Shown: positions 55,597-64,000 of the stretch, in pieces
Numbering within the stretch: the first letter of the stretch is position 1
Layout of the letters: each line of letters starts with the position of its first letter
From: Dendrophyllia cribrosa
Taxonomy: Eukaryota; Cnidaria; Anthozoa; Scleractinia; Dendrophylliidae
Length of the DNA stretch: 64,000 nucleotides
Direction: 5' to 3'
Assembly: GCA_024195265.1 (NCBI GenBank)
Contig: JAJLRJ010000004.1
Coordinates: forward strand, 36,945,030-37,009,029
The notes under the pieces: model-generated
Databases searched by the model: none
What the model saw: only the letters and a program-made list of their open reading frames with translations
Told to the model about the DNA's origin: nothing
Translations under genes and position numbers: made by a program

Positions 55597-58500
55597 CTAA
55601 GCCTTAGTATTGAGAAAAGCCTTTGAATCTGCAGATAACGAATTTGTTTTCTTCTGGAGATCCTCCATCTTTTCTGTGTCGAAGCTGACTTTAAACTTGG
55701 ACAACAGTGTTGTAAGCTGTCAAAATAAATAGAACGCATGTTGAGCATTCCAGCCGGGGTGGAGATTAAATGGGCGGAGCATGGTGTTTTGTGAGCAGAG
55801 ATATGGGAAAGTAGTAGGAGTGCCCGCCAGTCAGCCAATCAATGTGTGGCCCGGTTAATACACACGCCTAGTGCTATATGTGGCCTCGGGATTAGTGGCT
55901 TGAGCTTTTAATTATAATTTAATATATTTTTTGACTTTGACACAAACGAAATAAATTGTAATTACTATTCACAATAACTGTAACTGAAAGTATTACCAAA
56001 AAAGGAGGAAGTTAAATATTTTAATATAACGTTTACAGCAACAACAAAACTTCAGAAGAGAACATGCACAAAAAGACATTCAAACTAAAAGAAAAGAAAA
56101 AAGTATCACTGGCGAATCAAAAAACAATTATTTTATTTTCTGTGAAAACTATAGCTAGTGTTTTGTATTGGAAAGCAAATTGGTGAAGAGTTTTCAATTT
56201 TGTTTTAAGGAAAACTGTAAAAGGCCACACTGTCATCGTCCAGGATGCCACGAAATATAAAATACTTGGCGACAAAGATAATATACGTTTAAGGGACACT
56301 GTCCCGGCTGAAACATCGTGTTTACACGATTATGACCAGGAGTTTTTTTAACCTTACTTTATTATCTTGAAATTGGACGAAACCTTCGCCAAAAGTGATA
56401 GAAGCAAAGAAATATGATCTAAACATCTAAAATAATGGCAAGAAAAGTCAAAATTTCACAACTGGCAAGTTTGATTTCTTGACCGCCTGTCAATAAATCA
56501 AATTTCATGAACTGTTATCCACTTCAATCCTTGCAATCCTGCACTTTATCTCCAAACTGCTTTTGTTTTGCTCTATAGAATCTTTTTATCCAACTAAGTT
56601 GTATATTTGGTGGCATTTGGCGATATAACGTGGAAATAAGTTAAGCGAAATTTTGCTATTTCGGCGGGACAGTGTCCAACCATGTCCCTTTAAAATGTCT
56701 TTATTTTCAAGTTTTCGTGGCAACCATACAAGATACAGCAGTCAGAACGATTGTGTCTTGGAATTTTTCAAACCATTAATCTTGTAAGGCAGATAGTTGG
56801 TTGAGTTGGCTTTTCGTTCCAAAAGGTTTTCTCCCTGCCTTCGATTTTCCTCCTTTCACACAACAACAGACACAACACTCCAATTCTGGGTTACTAGCTG
56901 GTTTGTCTGTTGAAATGGTTATATGGAGGCGTGAAGGCGGAGATCAACTATCAATCAGAGTCCAGGTTAGCTTCCAAGAAGGCCCGTTGACAAAACCATT
57001 ATCGGATCGGATCGGATTGGATCGGATTGATAAAACCAGGATCGGGATCGCATTAAATTCCCGCCAAAACTGATCGATCCTACGTTCGGTAGTCCGATCC
57101 GGGTTTTCTCAATCCGATCCGATCCGACACTGGTTCTGTCATACAAGGAAGGGACAATATCCTTCTTACCTCAGCAGGTGTCATGATGAACTCGCCTTGC
57201 TGTAAAGGCTTGTGTTCTCCCAGTCCCCTTCGCTGATAGCGAGAATGAACTGGGCAACAATTCAATGTGTACATGGCTGCTGCGACCACTTCACCGGGCC
57301 AAGTGCAGTCAGCGGTTTCTGTCACATGACTTGCGTCACCTTCCGCTATCAGTTCAGCTGTGCATGTGACCCACAATCCTCCTGGGGAAATTTACATAAA
57401 AGACAATCGCAATACAGTGTTAAAAATGGTCCTTCAGGAAAATATGCTGATGCTTATAATTATAGGTTTATCCTTAATCAACGGAATCAAAGATCGAGTG
57501 GTGTAGTGTGCCTTTAACATGTTAATCTGTGGATTTTCCTCTTAATTATAAACTTGAATGGTCACACTGTTGGATTTCATCAACAGCCTGAAAATTTAGA
57601 ACCACCTTGTACAGCCTAATAAACAGCACTATAGGAAAGTACTGTTCAGTAGCTTTCATTTGAATGGTCACACTTAAGGATTTCATCCACAGGCTCAAAA
57701 GTTAGAACCACCTGGTACAGCATAATGAACAGCACCACAGGAAAGTACTGCTCAGTAGCTTTCATTTAAATGGTCACACTTTGGGATTCGTCCGCAGACT
57801 CAAATGTTTGAACGAATTACACGACTTAAAAATGGACTTCATCCGAAAGGGGAGAGGGTGGGGGCGGAATGAGTAGACGGTGGGGGGAAGGGAGGCTCGG
57901 AGAGAAAATGTTAGAGACTAAAAGCATGCAAGAGAAACTAATATTGAGATACCTTGTCCGTCGCACGCAACTAGAGCTGTATATTTGTGAGGGTGAACAC
58001 CTTCGAGCTTGAAGCCTTCCATAGTTGACAACACACGGCATGAAAAATGTAAGACGTCAGTTTTGGAGTTACTATCTTGTGCTTTAATTTTGGTGACGGG
58101 AACTGGCTTTTTCAGCAGCCTCAAATCAACACAACGGTTGATTGCGTTTGTCCACTCTGTGCATTTCTCCTCTGGCACGTGCAGACTTACTTCTTTGTTC
58201 TCAGTTGCCATGACAGCCTTGATGATTGACAGCACACTGAAGCTCTCCCTGGTGGAAACACCGCTTAATGTTACTATGGCAACTGAGGAGGCATGACTGA
58301 GTCTCAAAGCCGCTTTGGCCAGAGATTGATCTGAATCAACCTGCTTGTCAGCTTTGGGCCAATCCTGTTTATCAAGTTTTGCCAGGTCTTGAATTGCTTT
58401 CAATGCCTTCTCGGAGAGCAGGGAGCCAAAAAGGAATCTTTCGGATATGAAAAACACACGAGGTTGAAGAAAGGTCTTTTTTGAGGCTTGCATCTTGTTG

Positions 58501-61500
58501 AAATATTCATTGTTGAGATCAGTTATGTAAGTGGCAGAGTTTGCGGTTGGACTTAAACTTATCATCAAGGGAAGTTCTGGAAAACAATAATAAGTCAAAC
58601 AATTACTAGTTGAAAGCCATTGAATAACGAGGACTGGGGGCAAATTTGCTGTGGACAAAACTTTCCTTAAGCTCCGACTACCTGCTCCTGGTTCTCCGAT
58701 TTACAATAACTTGTTTATGTTGACAGCTACTCAAGCTGTAAAATATACACATTTAAGAATACCGACACTGGGGAAACCTGGATGTCTGCAGTGTAATGTT
58801 ACCCAACAACATCAGTTATTTTTTTATATTCTTTTGGATTTGTAAAAGCTCTTTATAGTGAAATTTAGAAACTAAGTGACAAAAAATGGTAATAGTTGTG
58901 TGGTCTAATAGCGGCTGCAACATATTGACTCCAAAGTTGAGCAGACACGAATTGCGACTATATTTCTTCTGCACATGCAGTTTATATTATTCAGCTTTTT
59001 GTGAAAGGAACACAACACAGAAAGATTATCAAAATGCTTCTCGCCTGCAACTCTAACCGTTTGGAAATATTAAAATTGTACAATTGTAAACAAAAGTTAA
59101 CTGAAGATTCAATGCTTCTGCAAATAGCGATAAATAGTAATCCATTCACTCGACTCAAACGGCAAACATGTAGAAGATTTTCACCTTAAAGATTGCATAA
59201 CAGTTTTCTTATCGTACCATATATTTACGTCCACTTCCTGAGTAAAACTCGCTTGAAATTGACGTCCTTCTTCGGCTTCTTAAAGTCGTCTAGACGCACG
59301 GCATCTAACTCGTCTCAGAAAAGTATAGCGTCTAGTATACAAACGGGACGCATTAAAGTAAACGGCCAAACAGAAAAAACAGAAGATTATCTAAAAAATA
59401 GCCTTTCTTGGAAGTGACTGGACATGACTAAACTCGTCGCCAAATAAATTTTAAGATCGCGAATATACAAATAGGGCGCTAACTTTGTCCCAGTTAAGTC
59501 GTGCGTCGTCTGAAGGACGCACTTAAAAAAAGAGAACGTTTAAGTCGTCTGTTAACTGCGTCTTAACGACGCACTTAAAAGAAGAAGACGTTAAAGTCGT
59601 CTGGCTTATTTTCCATTTTTATACTAGACGTTAAAGTCGTGTCGAGATGACTTTAACGTCTCAAACGATATTAACGTCTCTAGCATAAAAACGGCCATTC
59701 TTGCCTTCATCGTTAACTCCTTCTATGTAGCCATACAACTCCAAATCTTCATCAAACGAAATTAATCCAGGGAATTAACTGTTGAGTTCTTCGCCAAAAT
59801 TGTCCTCCGTATCGCTCCTCGACAAACTTAAAGGGAATTTATCTCTGTTCTGGTGAAGATTTCTCGAAAACCCTCATATAATTTCAGTAAATTCTTTCTC
59901 TGTTGTCCACGATCTGATAGGATGACGCGAGTTGACGTCACGAGAGAACTCACACGTGAGACCGCTTTCTATAATAATTGCTGGCACGAGTTTTAGTATG
60001 AACTGAGAAATGGCGGGTTTTCGACGGTTTTCAGCCTGTTTTTTTTTTTTCAGGCTCGCTTAGCTTATATCGTTCTAAATTATAGCGATTTGTGCAATTA
60101 AGAACCCATTCCATCTATCGGATGTAAACTTTTACATGTCATTTGCAGTCTTTTACCCGTTCCAAATGCAAAGGAATATGGAGTAAAGAATACTCGACCG
60201 CCGAATGGTCAATGTGAGGTCAATGTGATCGGGGATCATACAAAATAAGAAACTGACGCATGTGCAAAGCAGTGAACGTGTCTCTTCGATCTTCCTTTTG
60301 ACTTGGTTGTATTCTGAGAAAAGTTTGGGATAAATAAATTTGTGACCATTTAACGGGCCGTCCATTATAGCGAGTTGCCAGCAGTCGGGATGACTGTACT
60401 TACTTGCGTTAGCTAGTGCTTCCTGAGCAGTTGTTGCACAACCCCAGAACACGCACACATCTCCTTCCTGTATATTTGGTTCATCATCGTATTCAGGGTG
60501 CTGCAAATCCTCGACTCCAATCCAGCAAGGGTGGCCAATATGAATAGGGGCTCCGTGCACTAGCTCCAAAGCAGCAGTCACCTCCACGGCCCTCTGAACC
60601 AGGTCCCGGGGCATGGGGCGCAATGTAACTACTTCGTTGGCCCAGAAAGGACCCGCATGTAGGCAAGGGATCTTGGTCTTGTAGGTGGGTACAGAGCGAT
60701 TAACCTGTTGATGTCGAACGGGAAGGCCAGCAGTTGACAGCGCAAGCTCGAACGAGTAGCTGCAGCCAAGGTAGAATGTGACGAAGTCATCAAACGGAAT
60801 GTCGAGGAGGTCTGGGACAGTTTTTACGCAAACTCCGTTCTCGAATATCCCGTATGCGGTCTGATCTGTCCTGTGAAGTGATGAGTATAGATCGGGTCAA
60901 ACAAAAAGGTCTGTCATACTTTTCCTCAAAAATTGTTTATTTAGAAAAAAATAATGAGTTAATTTCTCTGTTAAAAAGCGCAAAGGTACTAACGCAATCA
61001 CAAGCGATATTATATTGACACCTAAAGAAATCTGGTGTCACAGATCAGGGTCAACATAAAAAAAGCGCTTGGGGTGCGTTTGCGCTTGATTCACCTTTTT
61101 TACACGTGAAGCAAATGCAATCAAGAGCTGAGAAGGATAACATTATGTTCAGTTTCATTTCCTACGTTTCCGTTCACACGTTTCCGTTCACATGTTTCCT
61201 TTACTTGTCTTCACGGTTAAAATTTATGTTTAATTTGCGCAATATTGACTTATTGAGCAGTTCTAACATACATTATCGTAAAACTGCATTACGTAGGCTG
61301 TATAGTAATTACCTAATGTCCGTATCAGCTGCTAAAGGCGAAGCTGTCACTTCTCCCGGTTTGCTGTGATGTACGATGGGGCACGGGGTATTGTTCAGCC
61401 GACAAAATTCAGAGAAGTGTTTTGCCGTCGCGGAAGGCACACAATGTACACTAACTTGAGTGAAGGCGCCCGAGATACCTACCGTCGGCACAAATGGAAA

Positions 61501-61569
61501 AAGGTTTTGTCGGAACTGAGCCCTTGCTTCAGCTGGTGTCCAGTTTGCGCGGTCCTTGAAAGATAACAT
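55597..61569 (-). CDS. DGLUCY: D-glutamate cyclase-like protein, paralogue C
   Basis: Coding exons on the minus strand: 61569-61313, 60870-60404, 58576-57953, 57381-57170, 55716-55597; 559 aa plus stop, the same structure as B. I see only four amino-acid differences from B: two Ala/Thr in exon 1 (SAAAK/SATAK, EVAAS/EVTAS) and Ala/Thr plus Val/Phe in exon 3 (KKAFL/KKTFL, RVVFI/RVFFI). It lacks the glycine-rich Asp-Gly-Gly-Asn-Glu region like its paralogues. Introns lack the TTAA element of B. If B and C are haplotypes, this is an allele and not a separate gene. Confidence 0.85.
57000..57134. mobile_element. GATCGGATCGGATT foldback, cyclase C intron 4
   Basis: Counterpart of 33760-33896. Confidence 0.75.
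57550..57812. repeat. 106-bp tandem repeat, cyclase C intron 3
   Basis: Same array as 34310-34575 in unit B, essentially unchanged. Confidence 0.9.
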
Positions 61570-62624
61570 CTTGGGTTCTAAATCAGAAAAGAGGCAATTG
61601 TAGCCTGTTGAAAGCGTTACAGTCAAAACCGGTCAAGAGTGAATTCATTATTACAAATTTAGACTTCTCAGTTATTTGTTTCAATAATCCACTTTACGAA
61701 TAAAGAATGTAATTGGTTTAATGCACTGATTTACACACTTAACACGTGAGAATTTGACAATGCGCGCGAACGAGCAGAAAAAACGAGGGGAGGTAGGGGA
61801 AGAGGCCATCACCGTCCACCCTCCCCTCGGTCAGCAATACTTCTAAACAGCACATCATCTAGGCGAGTGTCGTCTGGTCGAAGTCAAACTAGTAAATCAA
61901 AACTCGCTAAAATGGCGTTTAAAAGCCATAAAGCCGGATAGGTAGTCGGATAGATATTTGAATACTTTAATGGCTGTTAAATTATAATTTTGATATTTTA
62001 TCTCACGATAAAATCGACTCACGATAAAATCGACTCCTGTTGTGAGCCTGGCCTGCCTTGTACTTGCATGAACCAATTAAGACAAATCATCCCATTAGAA
62101 CTCATTTATTCTAGAAGAATAGAAATCTTTCCCTTTTCAGCTGTTTTAACCTCTTGTTAACATCACCAGCCATATCTTCCAGAATGAGAAACTCCTTTCC
62201 TTTAAAAATAGCCTGCGCTTCAAAAAATCTTTAGGAATTTTCATCTTTGTTTCGCGTGACTGTAGCTTCACGATCAGGATCACACTGAGTTGGCTTCTGA
62301 TGACCTTTGATCGTCGCCATTGTTGTTGTTTTTTGGCCAAATCTATATTTTTGGCCAATTAAATTTTTTCGGGATGAATTAAGGGTTAAAACAGCTGCGG
62401 TTCGACTCGCTCAAAAGTAGAGCGAGTGAAACCGTTATTTTGAAAATACCGCTTTCGCGAGCCACAAAAATATAGATTTCCACGAACCAGATGGAGTATT
62501 TGTGGCAAAATTCTTCGCTTCTTGGATGTTTTCTCGATCGACGGGCTGGAATTGGTCTTCCCCGGAGTAGACTTCGCGTTCTGGTTGACACATATCTTCG
62601 CTGCTGCGGTTAGCCTGCGTAACT

Positions 62625-62824
62625 GGGGCCAGTTTCTCAAATGTCCCGGTAACTTTTCAGGCCCGGAAAGCTATTTTCTGTCTGCAATGTTCACATTAAA
62701 GATGCATATTTGTTGGTTTTAAAGGTTAATACATACTAATTAAGGTGACGAAACAATTTCGATTCTGATTTTAAAATTTAACTCCGGGCCCGGAAAGTTA
62801 TCGGGACTTCGAGAAACGGGCCCC
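62625..62824. mobile_element. 200-bp MITE with GGGGCCAGTTTCTC ends, unit C
   Basis: Counterpart of 39347-39546, same boundaries. Confidence 0.8.
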
Positions 62825-62991
62825 TGGTGGTTATTAGTCCGCGCCGGAGTGCAAAATTTAGGCGACATTTTAGCTAATTTAAGCGTAAGTCGCGACAACG
62901 AGCGGCGTCATCGTACTTATACCGACTGGTTATCTCACTTCTTAACTTTTCCTAAAGTTCGTTATAGTGGTTAGAAAATACAGAAACTTAC

Positions 62992-63063
62992 CTTACAGTC
63001 TTTTAAACTGATTTCAGCTCAGTGAAACACGGCGCTCATGCATACACTTTTTAAAGTGAGATC
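62992..63063 (-). promoter_or_regulatory. Probable 5' noncoding exon of cyclase C
   Basis: Same donor and upstream block as 39714-39785. Confidence 0.45.
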
Positions 63064-63527
63064 ACAGGAAGCAGAGGAGCCAAATTTGACCTTTACGCGT
63101 TCGATCTTCGATTTATTGTTTTCGAGTCTGTTTTTCGCCCCAGCGGGACCCCAAGCGTAATCGGAGCTTTCCGTTGGGTAACCGCAGACTGCTGACTGTG
63201 GGCGCCACAAGGTCGTTACGCGGTACTTCGTGCCTCGCGCAGTTAACACTTTTTTCCATCTGTCAAACTGACGTTGGACACATTATGAGGTTTACACAAT
63301 GTAGCATTCTTCATCGTTGTATTAATGACGCATATGGGAACAAAACCTGATTTATTACTCAGAAAACTGAGAGAACAGAGCTCCGGTTAAGCAAAGAAAA
63401 ACGTTTTGGGGTTTAGCATTGATCTACAGTGTTTAGGGTTAAGCACTGTTTTGAAAACGGTTAGCTTTCATTTATTGTTATGGGTAACTCTATAAATATG
63501 TTAACAATTACAGCTCCCGGCAGCTAG

Positions 63528-63588
63528 ACCTCGTTGGTACAGTGGATAAGGAGATTAGTTATGAAGCGAACGACTCGGGTTCGAGGTA
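63528..63588 (+). pseudogene. tRNA-like segment, unit C (empty transposon site)
   Basis: Counterpart of 40250-40310 with A-box TGGTACAGTGG and B-box-like GGTTCGAGGTA. It continues uninterrupted into TACACTATTC, so this copy preserves the pre-insertion sequence. Confidence 0.45.
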
Positions 63589-63718
63589 TACACTATTCTA
63601 ATCTTTTTTCTAATTTTACTCTAAAGTGTGAAATAAGTTTTTACTTCATGTAACTTTAAGTGAAAAGGAAAAGTCAGTTTGAAAGGCTGATCGTACAGTA
63701 AGGAATATATTTTTAACC

Positions 63719-63813
63719 GACTAATTTCGAACGGCACAGCCGTTCTTCTTACGGTTATACCCTGAAGAAGAAGGGCCGTGCCGTTCGAAATTAGTACGAT
63801 CAGCCTTTCATTT
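63719..63813. repeat. Inverted pair of hammerhead-like motifs, unit C
   Basis: Counterpart of 44926-45020. Confidence 0.7.
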
Positions 63814-63942
63814 TATTTGTTTGAAAATATATCAGTTAAAGAATGGAGTTGTTGTATTGTATGGCATGTGTTCAGTATCAGGATTTTATTTTATTCCCTG
63901 TTGATGAATACACCATTTACAATAATTCCATAACTATAAAAA

Positions 63943-64000
63943 TTACAACTGTAACTCAAAGCTTATCTGCTTTATCAGTTCAAGCAGAGGTTGACAGATT
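63943..64000 (-). CDS. Carbohydrate sulfotransferase, second copy, C-terminal end only
   Basis: The stop codon and the last 18 codons match 45150-45207 exactly; the rest lies beyond the window. Duplicate AATAAA signals at ~63885-63895 are kept. Whether the second copy is complete cannot be judged here. Confidence 0.85.
   Translation of the reverse strand, partial: ICQPLLELIKQISFELQL

Larger units (their letters stand above)
54585..64000. repeat. Tandem ~24-kb duplication, unit C (runs off the window)
   Basis: This is the second copy of the unit that starts at 30621. It lacks the TTAA-flanked 720-bp element and the 4.48-kb transposon present in B, and has a small extra segment near 62010-62090. 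It stops 58 bases into the sulfotransferase C-terminus because the window ends. Confidence 0.95.

Noticed and set aside
54585..64000. Treating cyclase B and C as functionally distinct genes
   Set aside because: Only four residue differences were seen and a haplotype duplication cannot be excluded, so no functional divergence is claimed.
1..64000. Bacterial or viral contamination
   Set aside because: Spliced animal genes occur across the window and no operons, ribosome binding sites or phage genes are seen.

Overview
The window looks like nuclear DNA of an invertebrate animal, most likely a cnidarian and probably an anthozoan such as a stony coral. The reasons are multi-exon genes with canonical GT-AG introns, AT-rich intergenic DNA packed with short inverted-repeat elements, a Penelope-like retroelement, Harbinger-type transposons, and host genes (D-glutamate cyclase, Golgi carbohydrate sulfotransferase, a PH-domain protein) of animal type. 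The species assignment is inference. All host genes found lie on the minus strand.

Layout. (1) 629-11222 is a nine-coding-exon gene for a ~1724-residue acidic, disordered protein with one PH domain; two candidate 5' noncoding exons lie at 13654 and 16908. (2) 17767-25540 is D-glutamate cyclase paralogue A (5 coding exons, 558 aa). Its introns hold a 1.7 kb element with a 6-bp target duplication and a 1.3 kb Penelope-like insertion with a 13-bp target duplication. (3) 25959-30620 is transposon-rich intergenic DNA, including a MADF-type gene relic and a probable 5' noncoding exon of A at 29777. (4) 30621-54584 is a ~24 kb unit holding D-glutamate cyclase B (31637-38331, 559 aa), a 4.48 kb DNA transposon (40312-44794), a two-exon carbohydrate sulfotransferase (45150-49189), a repeat-rich stretch, and a Harbinger element with its own nested MITE (52661-54585). 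(5) From 54585 to the window end the unit repeats almost identically: cyclase C (55597-61569) and the 3' end of a second sulfotransferase (63943-64000).

Comparing the three cyclase copies works as a built-in experiment. Each large insertion can be checked against an empty site in another copy, which gives exact target duplications: AT for the 4.48 kb element, TTAA for a 720-bp element, TTATAA for the 1.7 kb element. B and C are so alike that they are either a very recent tandem duplication or two haplotypes wrongly joined in assembly.

The most notable object is the 4.48 kb transposon in unit B. It has ~460-bp terminal inverted repeats and a (twice frameshifted) protein carrying the acidic motifs of FEN1/XPG/PIN-like nucleases followed by a cysteine-rich CXC motif, with no recognisable DDE domain. 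A second cross-scale signal is a set of five differently sequenced CTGANGAA-stem-GAAA motifs whose stems covary and which often occur as inverted pairs; they resemble hammerhead ribozyme cores.
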